Shown here: positions 41,926-50,436 of the stretch, piece by piece
How positions within the stretch are numbered: position 1 is the first letter of the stretch
Layout: each line of letters begins with the position of its first letter
Origin: Mesorhizobium sp.
Lineage (GTDB): Bacteria > Pseudomonadota > Alphaproteobacteria > Rhizobiales > Rhizobiaceae
Direction: 5' to 3'
Assembly: GCA_004020875.1 (NCBI GenBank)
Contig: SAPZ01000001.1
Span: 124,001 to 188,000 of the forward strand
DNA: 64,000 nt
Program-made: the position numbers and the translations under genes
The notes under the pieces: generated by a model
Database searches by the model: none
What the model saw: the letters and a program-made list of their open reading frames with translations, nothing else
Told to the model about the DNA's origin: nothing

Positions 41926-42768
41926 CTATTTGACCGAGCCCGCGGTCATACCCGCGAGGAAGAACCTCTGGGCAATGAGGTAGATCAACAAGAGCGGCAA
42001 CGAGCCGAGCACGCTCATCGCCATCATCTGGTTCCATTCGAAGGCGTGCTGTCCCATCAACAGCTGGATGCCGATCGGGACGGTGCGCATCGACGTCGAC
42101 TTCGTCAGCGTCAGCGCAAAGAGGAATTCGTTCCAGCACAACAGGAAAGTATAAACAGACGTCGCCACGATACCGGGCAGCGAGATCGGCACGATCACCC
42201 GCCAGAGCGCTGTCCAACTCGTACCACCGTCGACGGCGACAGCTTCGTCGAGATCGCGCGGCAAGGTGTTTAGATAGCCCGTCATCAAAAGGATCGCATA
42301 GGGCAGGGTGAAGACCAGATAGGTCACGATCAGCGCGACATAGGTATCGAAGATGCGATACGAGACGACGAGCCCGAAGAAGGGGATCAGAAGCGTGATC
42401 GGCGGGATGGTCTGCGTGCTGATGATAAGTGTGTTCAGGCTGCCCTTGCCACGGAAATTGAAACGGCTGAACCCGTAGGCCGCCAGCAAGGCGATCAGGT
42501 CTGTCAGTATGGTCACCGTGAAGGCCACGAAGTAGCTGTTGAAGAAGAAGCGCAGCTTGACCGGGTCGCCAAGGATCGCTGCATAGGCTTCGAGCGTGAA
42601 GGCTTTCGGCAGGATGGTCGGCGGCAGGGCGAAGATCTCAGTGTTCGATTTGAACGAGCTGCTCAGCATCCAGTAGATCGGGAAGGTCGCGAAAAGCAGT
42701 CCCGCGACAAGCGCGACATGCAGCGCGACGGTGATCAGCCTGTCCTTCGTCGTGTGCCTTTTCCTCAT
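41926..42768 (-). CDS. CUT1 sugar ABC transporter permease (MalG-like)
   Basis: 280 residues, six spans; EAA loop DEAVAVDGGTSWTALWRVIV near residue 180. Begins MRKRHTTKDRL at ATG 42768, five bases after the MalF stop. Works with the adjacent MalF, binding protein and ATPase. Confidence 0.91.
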   Translation of the reverse strand: MRKRHTTKDRLITVALHVALVAGLLFATFPIYWMLSSSFKSNTEIFALPPTILPKAFTLEAYAAILGDPVKLRFFFNSYFVAFTVTILTDLIALLAAYGFSRFNFRGKGSLNTLIISTQTIPPITLLIPFFGLVVSYRIFDTYVALIVTYLVFTLPYAILLMTGYLNTLPRDLDEAVAVDGGTSWTALWRVIVPISLPGIVATSVYTFLLCWNEFLFALTLTKSTSMRTVPIGIQLLMGQHAFEWNQMMAMSVLGSLPLLLIYLIAQRFFLAGMTAGSVK

Positions 42769-42773
42769 GGTGA

Positions 42774-43670
42774 TTACCGGGCCTTCTGGTAGCGGATGTA
42801 CAACAGCGTCAGGCCAAGCGAGATCAGCAGGATCACCACGGCGCTCGCCGACGCCTGGGACAGGTTGTAGCTCGAGAACGCCAGCTTGTAGGTGTAGGTG
42901 CTGAGCACCTCGGTCGAGTAGATCGGACCGCCGCCCGTCGTGATCCAGATCAACGGGAAGACCTGCATGGTCCAGATGAAGTCGAGCAGCGAGATGCTGA
43001 TGATGATCGGCATCAGCTGCGGGATGGTGATGAAGATCAGCTTCTGGTAGGCCTTCGCCCCGTCGATATCGGCGGCCTCGTAGAAATCCTTGGGAATGCC
43101 CTGCAGGCCCGCGAGCAGGCTGACCATGAAGAGCGGGTAGCCCGCCCAGATGTTGGCGAAGGTGACGGCGTGCAGCGCGGTCTCGGGCGAGGAAAACCAC
43201 TCGATCTTGGAACCGATGAGACCCAGCTGCATGAGAATGCTGTTGACGACACCGTTGGGCTCGAGCAGCAGGCGCCAGATCACCGCGATGATCACCGCGG
43301 TGAAAAGCCAGGGCAGAATGTAGAGCACACGCAGGATGTTGCGCAGCGTCGGATTGATGCGGTCGCTGTTCAGCATGAGCGCGAAGATCATGCCGATGGT
43401 CATGTGGAAAACGACGCTCATGCACGTGAAGTAGAGCGTGTGCCACAGCGAGGCCCAGAATACGGGATCGGCAAAGATCGCCTGGTAGTGTTTCAGTCCG
43501 GCAAAGGATGAGTCGAGACGCAGCACCGCGCTGTTCTGGAACGAATAGGAGATCACGGTCACCATCGGCAGCAGCATCAGCAGGCCGATGATCAGCAGCG
43601 ATGGCGACAGATAGAGATAGGGTGCGACCGCTCGTTTCAGTCCGTGACGGGAGCGCTTCTGCCGGGTCAT
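42774..43670 (-). CDS. CUT1 sugar ABC transporter permease (MalF-like)
   Basis: 298 residues, six spans starting YLYLSPSLLIIGLLMLLP; EAA loop YEAADIDGAKAYQKLIFITI near residue 200. It is separated from the binding-protein gene by a 126-base gap that contains a strong hairpin, the usual layout for making more binding protein than permease. Confidence 0.91.
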   Translation of the reverse strand: MTRQKRSRHGLKRAVAPYLYLSPSLLIIGLLMLLPMVTVISYSFQNSAVLRLDSSFAGLKHYQAIFADPVFWASLWHTLYFTCMSVVFHMTIGMIFALMLNSDRINPTLRNILRVLYILPWLFTAVIIAVIWRLLLEPNGVVNSILMQLGLIGSKIEWFSSPETALHAVTFANIWAGYPLFMVSLLAGLQGIPKDFYEAADIDGAKAYQKLIFITIPQLMPIIISISLLDFIWTMQVFPLIWITTGGGPIYSTEVLSTYTYKLAFSSYNLSQASASAVVILLISLGLTLLYIRYQKAR

Positions 43671-43741
43671 GTGCCAACCTTGGGATACGCCTTCGAGAGA
43701 AGGCGAGCTTCGAGAACACTCGCGTCGCCGGTACGTTGCTG

Positions 43742-43773
43742 CCGGGAGGCCTGTCCGAAGCCAGGCCTCCCGG
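43742..43773. repeat. Strong intercistronic hairpin between binding protein and MalF
   Basis: A 12-bp perfect stem, CCGGGAGGCCTG (43742) with CAGGCCTCCCGG (43762-43773), and a short loop. There is no T-run on the transcribed strand, so it is more likely an mRNA-stabilising 3' structure for the binding-protein message than a terminator. Confidence 0.7.
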
Positions 43774-43796
43774 TCGAGGATCGTAAAACAGGCCGA

Positions 43797-45044
43797 TCAG
43801 AATTTCGCCGTCCATCCTTTTTGAGCATTGGCCGCGGCTTGTTCCGGAGACTGCTCGCCCGCCAGCATCTTCTGGGCTTCCACGTCGAACTGGGTCATCA
43901 GGTCTTCAGCCACCGGCAGACCCGTGAATTCGTTGGCGAGGTAACCGGTCTTGAAGATTTCGAAAGCCTTGCCGAAAGCCTTGTCCGAGGTCACGAAATC
44001 GGGCTTGGCGTTGACGTTGCCCGGGAAGGCGTTGGCCAGCGACACCAGCTTGGCGTTGACCTTCTCGCTCATCAGATATTGGACGAGTTTCCAGGCCTCT
44101 CCCTGGTGTTTCGAGCCGGCGGAGATGCCGATGCCCCAGGAGGCGTAGGGAAGACCGCGCTTGCCGTTGTAGTTCTCCACAACCGGGACCGGGATGAGGT
44201 CGAAGTTCAGCTTGGGATTGCGCTTGCGGATGAGGTTCACATGCGCGAGCGAGTCGATCATCATTCCCACCCGGTCGTTGACGAATTCCTCGACCTTTTC
44301 CTGTTCGGTCTTGGTGGCGATGCCGGGCGAGATGGTGCCCGCGTCGTTGAGCGATTTGACGAAGGTGAGCATGTCCACCACCGGCTTGCCCTCGAGGGCG
44401 GGCTTGCCGTCAGCCATCATCGATTGGCCCGATGCCCAGACCCACGACATCATGTCGTTCTGGACGCCGGACGGCGTTTGCAGCGACAGCGGCAGCACCC
44501 AGCCGTACTGGTTCTTGTCGGCATGAGTCATCTTCTTGGCGGCTTCGAGGAACTCCGCGCGGGTCGATGGCAGCTTGGTGACGCCCGCCTGGGCGGCGAG
44601 GTCCAGATTGACGAAGACCGGATAGACGAACGAAGCGACCGGGAACATCACGGCCTTGCCGTCCACCTTGATGATGTCCGCGACTTGCGCCTTGTCGAAC
44701 TTGCTTGCATCCATCATCGGGTTCATGTCGGCAAGCGCGTTCTGCGCGTTCAAATTGTTCACCCAGGCGCCATCGAGGCCGACGACGTCGCTGAGCGTTC
44801 CAGTTGCTGCACCTACCGAGATCTGATCTCGCGTTGCTGCATAGGGGCCGCTAACCAGCGTCACCTTGATGCCGGGATTCGCGGCCTCGAATTCGTCCAT
44901 GATCTTCCGCAGCGAGCCTGCGGGCAACTCAGGCTCCCACCATTGGGTGAATTCCAGGGTCGTGTCCGCCATGGCGCTGGTGGCGCCGAGCAGCCATGCG
45001 GCCGCGGCCATCTTCAGCATCGCGGGCTTTATCCGAAACGTCAT
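43797..45044 (-). CDS. CUT1 extracellular sugar-binding protein
   Basis: 415 residues with a signal peptide (PAMLKMAAAAWLLGATSAMA). The mature protein begins DTTLEFTQWWEPELP and contains the family pattern TGTLSDVVGLDGAWVNNL. GGAGGAG just before ATG 45044 fixes the start. It feeds the two permeases downstream; the ATPase gene is immediately upstream. Confidence 0.92.
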   Translation of the reverse strand: MTFRIKPAMLKMAAAAWLLGATSAMADTTLEFTQWWEPELPAGSLRKIMDEFEAANPGIKVTLVSGPYAATRDQISVGAATGTLSDVVGLDGAWVNNLNAQNALADMNPMMDASKFDKAQVADIIKVDGKAVMFPVASFVYPVFVNLDLAAQAGVTKLPSTRAEFLEAAKKMTHADKNQYGWVLPLSLQTPSGVQNDMMSWVWASGQSMMADGKPALEGKPVVDMLTFVKSLNDAGTISPGIATKTEQEKVEEFVNDRVGMMIDSLAHVNLIRKRNPKLNFDLIPVPVVENYNGKRGLPYASWGIGISAGSKHQGEAWKLVQYLMSEKVNAKLVSLANAFPGNVNAKPDFVTSDKAFGKAFEIFKTGYLANEFTGLPVAEDLMTQFDVEAQKMLAGEQSPEQAAANAQKGWTAKF

Positions 45045-45111
45045 ATTCTCCTCCTTCTTTGAGATCGGCCGCACAATGCGGAAGATCTGGTTCATTCAGC
45101 AGTCTTCATTC

Positions 45112-45134
45112 GCAGGCGCCTCGCTCCCGCCTGC
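45112..45134. repeat. Hairpin between ATPase and binding-protein genes
   Basis: GCAGGCG (45112-45118) pairs perfectly with CGCCTGC (45128-45134) around a 9-base loop in the 108-base gap. There is no T-run on the leftward strand, so it is probably a partial attenuator or processing site rather than a full terminator. Confidence 0.45.
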
Positions 45135-45152
45135 TGGCCTTGCCGCAAATCT

Positions 45153-46298
45153 TCAGATCGCCAAATGCGTCTCGGGATCGAAGAAATGGAGCTTGGTATC
45201 ATCCAGGGCCAACCGGATTTCCGAGCCGGAGCGAACTGCGCTTTCCGGTTCGAATTTCGCCACCGCGTTGGACGCCAGGCCGAAATCCTCGACCGCGTCA
45301 GGATCGCCGGAGTCCACGCGGACCGCGTCGATCTTTAGATGGACTATGTGTTCCGACCCGAGCTCTTCAATCGAGGTTACTCTTGCCGGCAGCGTCTGGT
45401 ATTTGCGGCCGGATTCGAGGCTGCTGTCATAGAGATGCTCCGGCCGAATCCCGAACACGATCTTGCGCCCCGCATACGACCTCAATCCCGGTCTTCGCAT
45501 GAACGCCGCATCCTGCAGCCGGATGGCGAAGGCGCCGGCCGTCAGTTCGTTGCCCGTCAGGGTCCCTTCGAATAGGTTCATCGAAGGCGAGCCGATGAAG
45601 CCGGCCACGAAGGCGTTCACCGGCGATTCATAGAGCCGCTTCGGTGTGTCGACCTGCTGCAGCACGCCCCCTTTCAACACAGCGACCCTGTCCCCCATCG
45701 TCATCGCTTCGGTCTGATCGTGGGTAACGTAGATGGTGGTGACGCCGAGCTGCTTTTGCAGGCTGGTGATCTCGGCGCGCATTTGCACACGCAGTTTTGC
45801 GTCCAGATTGGAGAGCGGCTCGTCCATGAGAAAGGCAGCCGGCTCGCGCACCATGGCGCGGCCCATCGCAACCCGTTGGCGCTGTCCACCGGAAAGGTTG
45901 GCGGGCTTGCTGTCCAGCAGCGACGTCAGCTGAAGGGTCTTGGCGATTTCGTCCACGCGCTTCTTGCGCTCGGCCTTCGGCTTGCCCGCCAGCCGCATCG
46001 AGAAGGCGATGTTCTCGAACACCGTCATATGCGGGTATAGCGCATAGCTTTGGAACACCATCGCGATATCACGGTCCTTGGGCGGCATGTCGACGACGTC
46101 TGTGCCACCGATGCGAAGGCTGCCGCTTGTGACGTCCTCCAATCCCGCGATCATTCGCAAGGCGGTGGATTTGCCGCAGCCGGATGGCCCAACCAGGATC
46201 AGGAACTCGCCGTCCTCGACCGACAGGTTCAATCGGTCGATCGCGCGGAAATTGTTCCCGTAGGTTTTGCAGATATTCTCAAGAATGACTTCCGCCAT
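45153..46298 (-). CDS. CUT1 sugar ABC transporter ATPase (UgpC/MsmK-like)
   Basis: 381 residues. Walker A GPSGCGKST, Q-loop FQSYALYPHMTV, signature LSGGQRQRVAMGRA, Walker B FLMDEPLSNLDA, H-loop YVTHDQTEAM, followed by a TOBE-type regulatory domain after residue 240. GGAGGGAGG precedes ATG 46298. ATPases of this type often serve several importers, so it could also energise the ATPase-less systems at 19717-26203. Confidence 0.94.
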   Translation of the reverse strand: MAEVILENICKTYGNNFRAIDRLNLSVEDGEFLILVGPSGCGKSTALRMIAGLEDVTSGSLRIGGTDVVDMPPKDRDIAMVFQSYALYPHMTVFENIAFSMRLAGKPKAERKKRVDEIAKTLQLTSLLDSKPANLSGGQRQRVAMGRAMVREPAAFLMDEPLSNLDAKLRVQMRAEITSLQKQLGVTTIYVTHDQTEAMTMGDRVAVLKGGVLQQVDTPKRLYESPVNAFVAGFIGSPSMNLFEGTLTGNELTAGAFAIRLQDAAFMRRPGLRSYAGRKIVFGIRPEHLYDSSLESGRKYQTLPARVTSIEELGSEHIVHLKIDAVRVDSGDPDAVEDFGLASNAVAKFEPESAVRSGSEIRLALDDTKLHFFDPETHLAI

Positions 46299-46386
46299 AT
46301 TCCTCCCTCCACAAGTCAAAGCCGATGATCTTTTTGCCTTTCACCTTGCCTTTTGCTTGTGAGAATTTCCTCGGGTAGTTTTCATC

Positions 46387-47337
46387 CTATCTTCCGGTAC
46401 CGAGGCGCGCATATTTCAGTTCGACCGCCGAAGGCGCGCTCGCCGATGCCAACAATTCCGTGACCTGGCTGTCGGTCGGAAGCGCCTCGCGTCCGCCACG
46501 CCCGGTTATCGAAAGCGCCGCCGCCGCGGCAGCGAATGCCACCCGGCCCGGGGTGTCGGCTCCGCGCGTCAATGCATGGGCATAGGCGCCGTGAAAGCAG
46601 TCGCCGGCACCGGTCGAGTCGACGACCGCAACCCGGTGCGGAGGCAGGTGCCAGAGCGCCGTCTCCTCGCGCCCGCGATAATAGATGCCCCGGCCGCCGT
46701 CGGTCAGAACGACGGCGGAGCGCGACGGCGACCACAAGGCATCAAGCATCTCGGCCGGCGCTCGGTAGCCCGTGGCGGTCTGCGCAAAGCCGAGCGGAAG
46801 AATGAGATGGTCGCAGAGCGCCATCAGCCTGTCCGTGGCTGGGCCGGCCCTCCATTCGACATCGCCGAGGATTGCGAGCCCGAGATCGCGAGCCCTGTCC
46901 ACGACATCCAGCGAGCGGATCGCGTAGCTGTCGACGATCAGGACAGTCGCGCGGCTGAGGATATCGTCCGGAAAGTCCGGCGCGGTGCCCAGCAACGCGT
47001 CGTCGTCATAGGCGATGAACCGGTCCCCATCCGAGCCGACGGTGATGCGGGAGCGTACCGGGCGCGCGTCGGGATGGCGTGGCGCGAACGCGGTTTCAAC
47101 GCCGCTGGCGACGAGGTCGAACAACACCGCATCGTCATCGGCGCTGCCCAGCCACCCGATGAATCCGGCACTTCCGCCGAGCCGCGCGGCGGCGGCAAGG
47201 GCTGTCGCGACATTGCCGCCGAAAGCGCGCGTGCTTTGCAGGACCTTCCCCTTGCCCGCCGACAACGGCTGATCGACATAGACGATGTCGTCGATCGCAA
47301 TGGCGCCAAAGCCGAGGATCGAGGGGACGCTGGGCAT
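46387..47337 (-). CDS. PfkB-family sugar kinase
   Basis: 316 residues. N-terminal GFGAIAIDDIVYVD and FGGNVATALAAAARLG, and the C-terminal PfkB signature DSTGAGDCFHGAYA, whose Asp is the catalytic base. It phosphorylates a sugar or sugar derivative, most simply to make the substrate of the aldolase encoded three bases upstream. Confidence 0.9.
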   Translation of the reverse strand: MPSVPSILGFGAIAIDDIVYVDQPLSAGKGKVLQSTRAFGGNVATALAAAARLGGSAGFIGWLGSADDDAVLFDLVASGVETAFAPRHPDARPVRSRITVGSDGDRFIAYDDDALLGTAPDFPDDILSRATVLIVDSYAIRSLDVVDRARDLGLAILGDVEWRAGPATDRLMALCDHLILPLGFAQTATGYRAPAEMLDALWSPSRSAVVLTDGGRGIYYRGREETALWHLPPHRVAVVDSTGAGDCFHGAYAHALTRGADTPGRVAFAAAAAALSITGRGGREALPTDSQVTELLASASAPSAVELKYARLGTGR

Positions 47338-47340
47338 GGT

Positions 47341-48141
47341 TCAGGCGCCCGCCTTCGCAAGCGCTTCTTGCGCCGAAAGCCCGTCATGGATGACGCCCCG
47401 AAAGGCAAGCGCTGCCTTCTGAGGATCGCCGTGCCCCCAGAGATTGCGGCCCACCACGGCGCCGCGCGCGCCGGCACGAATGGCGTCCGCCGTCTGCTGA
47501 AGCGCGCCGAGGAGCGTATCGGTCTTCGGACCACCCGCGATCACAACCGGCACGGGGCAGGTTCGGACGGTCTCCCGGAAGGACTCGAAATCGCCCGTGT
47601 AGCCGATCTTGATGACGTCGACGCCAGACTCGTAGCCGATGCGCGCCGCATAGGCGATCTCGTCGGGGGTGAAGACGATCTTTGCCCCGTCGGTGAAGTC
47701 GCGCGGATAGATATGCGCAACCACCGGCATGCCGTAGCGGGCCGCCGCATTCACCGAATCGGTCAGCCAGCGTATGTACTTGCCCTCGGTCGCGCCGCGC
47801 ACCGGAATGGCCACCGCCAACGCATCGGCGCCAGCGCGCACCGCGTCCTCGGGCGTTGCGATCAGTTCGCTGATGCGGTCGTCCGGCGTGAAGCAGCCGG
47901 CCTGGATCACCAGGGCAGCCTTGCCTGCATATTGCGGCCACAGATGGCGGGCGGTGCCGGGCTGGATGCTGACATAGTCGGGCTTGCCCGCCATGACGCG
48001 GGCCAGCGCGCCGGGCAGATCGGCGAGGCCGCCTTTGCGCACGTCGCCGTAGCCGACGAAGTGGTCGACTGCGCCGCCAAATAGATTCCCGGATGGGTGC
48101 GAGAAGAGGCGCGCAAGGCGCACTTTGGTCCCTAGGCTCAT
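47341..48141 (-). CDS. DhnA/LsrF-type class I aldolase
   Basis: 266 residues of the DeoC/LacD-like class I aldolase family (COG1830). The Schiff-base Lys is probably in VDVIKIGYTGDF, and phosphate-binding loops are VIAGGPKT and GAVVGRNLWG. It should cleave a ketose phosphate. It heads the leftward operon, and its start lies in the divergent region with a LacI-like operator candidate. Confidence 0.87.
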   Translation of the reverse strand: MSLGTKVRLARLFSHPSGNLFGGAVDHFVGYGDVRKGGLADLPGALARVMAGKPDYVSIQPGTARHLWPQYAGKAALVIQAGCFTPDDRISELIATPEDAVRAGADALAVAIPVRGATEGKYIRWLTDSVNAAARYGMPVVAHIYPRDFTDGAKIVFTPDEIAYAARIGYESGVDVIKIGYTGDFESFRETVRTCPVPVVIAGGPKTDTLLGALQQTADAIRAGARGAVVGRNLWGHGDPQKAALAFRGVIHDGLSAQEALAKAGA

Positions 48142-48217
48142 AATTCCCTAATCTCTTGATTTACAAGGCCGGCGGCCTGTGACGCTAGGCCAGCGTTCTC
48201 ATATGCTCTATAAAAAT

Positions 48218-48231
48218 TTTACGCGCGTCAA
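48218..48231. promoter_or_regulatory. LacI-type operator candidate in the aldolase/Gfo divergent region
   Basis: TTTACGCGCGTCAA, close to the ideal palindrome TTTACGC/GCGTAAA with a CpG centre, as in LacI-family operators. A related 14-mer lies at 51591-51604 before the LacI gene. It sits between the divergent aldolase operon and Gfo/Idh gene and could control both. Confidence 0.5.
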
Positions 48232-48324
48232 GATTTAAAATGGGCTATAGCGAGTCACGAGAATTGTCCGTCGCCGTCGCGATGGCTTGTCCCGGGTGTC
48301 GCCGAATGGGAGGTCGAAAGGGAA

Positions 48325-49473
48325 ATGCAAGCAAATTCAGTAGCGAAGCTCGGTATCGGCGTCATCGGATGCGGTAACATCTCGATGACCTATCTGCGCA
48401 ACGCGGCGCTTTTTGCCGGTGTGGAGTTGCGCGCTTGCGCCGACATTTCCGCCGAGATGGCTGTCTTGCGCGGCAAGGAATATGGCATCCGCGCGCTCAG
48501 CGTCGACGCGTTGCTCGCCGACCCGGAGGTCGATCTCGTCCTCAACCTCACCATTCCCGCTGCGCATTTCGACATCTCGTTTTCAGCGCTCTCGGCGGGA
48601 AAGCATGTCTTCACCGAAAAGCCGCTCGCCACCTCGGCCAGGGATGGCCGCAAGCTGGTGGCGGAAGCGGCGAGGCGTGAGTTGCTGCTGGGCTCGGCTC
48701 CCGACACTTTCCTCGGCGCCGCCGGACGCCGCGCGCGCCGCCTGATGGATGAGGGCGCGATCGGCCGCGCCGTGACCGGCACCGCCTTCATGATGGGGCG
48801 CGGCATGGAGCACTGGCACCCGAACCCGCAATTCTACTACCAGCCAGGCGGCGGCCCGGTCTTCGACATGGGGCCGTATTATCTGACGATGCTCGTCAAC
48901 CTGCTTGGGCCCGTCGCCAGTGTCATGGCGATGGCCACGCGCGGCCAGGAGGAGCGGCTGATCACCGCCGACGGCCCCTACAAGAACACCACTTTCAAGG
49001 TCGGCACGCCGACCAACATCCTGTCGCTCCTTGAGTTCCGCTCCGGGGCCACTGTCACTTTCGGTGCCTCGTGGGACGTCTTCAAGCACTCCAACCACCC
49101 CATCGAGCTGCACGGTACCGAAGGGTCGCTCAGGCTCCCCGATCCCGACACCTTCGGCGGCACGGTCTCGCTTTCAGCGCGTGGTGCCAACTGGACGGAT
49201 TTCGCCAGCGAAAGCGAGCTCTACGGCGCGCGCAACTGGCCTTATGCGGCGCCAGATCGCGCCAATTACCGCATGCTCGGCGTCGCCGATCTGGCGCGTT
49301 CGTTGTCTGAGAAGAGAAAGCCGCGCGCGTCCGGCGAGCTGGCGCTGCATGTGCTTGAGATCATGGAGGCCATCCTCGCCTCGGGCGAGAGCCGCAACTC
49401 GGTCGCCGTCGTAGGCGCTGTCGACCAGCCGCCGCTGCTTGGCGAGGACGAGGCGGCGAGCCTGCTGGCCTGA
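48325..49473 (+). CDS. Gfo/Idh/MocA-family oxidoreductase
   Basis: 382 residues. NAD(P) motif GVIGCGNISMTYLRNA, catalytic Lys in FTEKPLATS, and the subfamily motif DMGPYYLTMLVN. GAAAGGGAA just before ATG 48325. Its start faces the aldolase operon across 183 bases. It probably oxidises the same class of glycoside or sugar as the partner enzyme at 39991. Confidence 0.9.
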   Translation: MQANSVAKLGIGVIGCGNISMTYLRNAALFAGVELRACADISAEMAVLRGKEYGIRALSVDALLADPEVDLVLNLTIPAAHFDISFSALSAGKHVFTEKPLATSARDGRKLVAEAARRELLLGSAPDTFLGAAGRRARRLMDEGAIGRAVTGTAFMMGRGMEHWHPNPQFYYQPGGGPVFDMGPYYLTMLVNLLGPVASVMAMATRGQEERLITADGPYKNTTFKVGTPTNILSLLEFRSGATVTFGASWDVFKHSNHPIELHGTEGSLRLPDPDTFGGTVSLSARGANWTDFASESELYGARNWPYAAPDRANYRMLGVADLARSLSEKRKPRASGELALHVLEIMEAILASGESRNSVAVVGAVDQPPLLGEDEAASLLA

Positions 49474-50436
49474 GTGCCCGTGTTGTCCCCTCTCGATCCG
49501 CAGGCACGGAAGGTTCTCGAACTCGGCCGCCTGGGCAGTGAACCGCCGTTCGAGGCCGGCACTCCCGAGCAGGCGCGACGCGCCTACAAGAACGGTTTCC
49601 CCGGCCTGCAAGGCGAGCGCGAGCCCGTCGCTTCGGAGCGCGAACAAACCATCGTCGGGCCCGGTGGACCTCTCAGCCTGCGTGTTTATCGCGGGCAGGG
49701 CGCGCCGACGGCCAACGCGCCGGCGCTGCTCTATCTGCACGGTGGCGGCTGGGTGATCGGCAATCTCGATTCGCATGACGAGATCTGCCGCTGGTACGCC
49801 AATATCGCCGCCTGTGTTGTCGTCTCGCCGGACTACCGGCTGGCACCGGAGCACAAGTTTCCGGCTGCGGTCGGGGATTGCCGTGCCGTTCTCTCCTTCA
49901 TGCAGGATATGGCCGGCGGGCTTGGCATCGATGCCAGCCGCATCGCCGTCGCCGGCGACAGCGCTGGCGGGAACCTGGCCGCAGTCCTGGCGCTGCTTGC
50001 CCGCGATGACAAATGCCCTCCGACCGCTCAGCTCCTGTTCTACCCCAACACCGACGCCGCCCAAACGGCGGACAGCTATCGCCGCTTCGGCGAAGGTTTT
50101 GGCCTGACCGCCAGGACCATGGCCTGGTTCCGCGAACACTATGTCCGCAGCGCCGCCGACAGGTCGGACTGGCGCGTCTCGCCGCTTAAAGCCAAGAGCC
50201 TTGCCGGCGCGGCGCCGGCCTTCGTCACCATTGCCGGCCATGATATCCTCGCGGACGAGGGCGAGGCCTATGCAAGGCGGCTCAAGATGGATGGCGTCCC
50301 GGTCGTGGTCAAACATTGGCCAGGACAGATCCATGGGTTCGTTTCAATGGGGCGCCATGGTCCGGCGTCGCGTCAGGCGGTCGAGGCTGCCGTTGCGGCC
50401 TGGCGCAATTTCGATCCGGCGTTTGGCAGGGTCTAG
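49474..50436 (+). CDS. HSL-type alpha/beta hydrolase (esterase/lactonase-like)
   Basis: 320 residues. Oxyanion motif HGGGWVIG, nucleophile GDSAGGN, Asp in AGHDILADE and His in GQIHGFVSMG give a complete hormone-sensitive-lipase-type triad. GTG 49474 follows the Gfo/Idh stop with no gap. It may remove acyl groups from imported sugars or open lactones. Its 3' end overlaps the LacI gene tail to tail by four bases. Confidence 0.9.
   Translation: MPVLSPLDPQARKVLELGRLGSEPPFEAGTPEQARRAYKNGFPGLQGEREPVASEREQTIVGPGGPLSLRVYRGQGAPTANAPALLYLHGGGWVIGNLDSHDEICRWYANIAACVVVSPDYRLAPEHKFPAAVGDCRAVLSFMQDMAGGLGIDASRIAVAGDSAGGNLAAVLALLARDDKCPPTAQLLFYPNTDAAQTADSYRRFGEGFGLTARTMAWFREHYVRSAADRSDWRVSPLKAKSLAGAAPAFVTIAGHDILADEGEAYARRLKMDGVPVVVKHWPGQIHGFVSMGRHGPASRQAVEAAVAAWRNFDPAFGRV

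Noticed and set aside
43742..43773. Hairpin considered as a Rho-independent terminator
   Set aside because: No T-run follows on the leftward transcript, and the permease genes downstream belong to the same operon.
35848..48217. Shared 12-mer TCTATAAAAATT before the FMN reductase and in the aldolase/Gfo promoter region
   Set aside because: Only the first copy is part of a palindrome; two AT-rich promoter regions can share this by chance.
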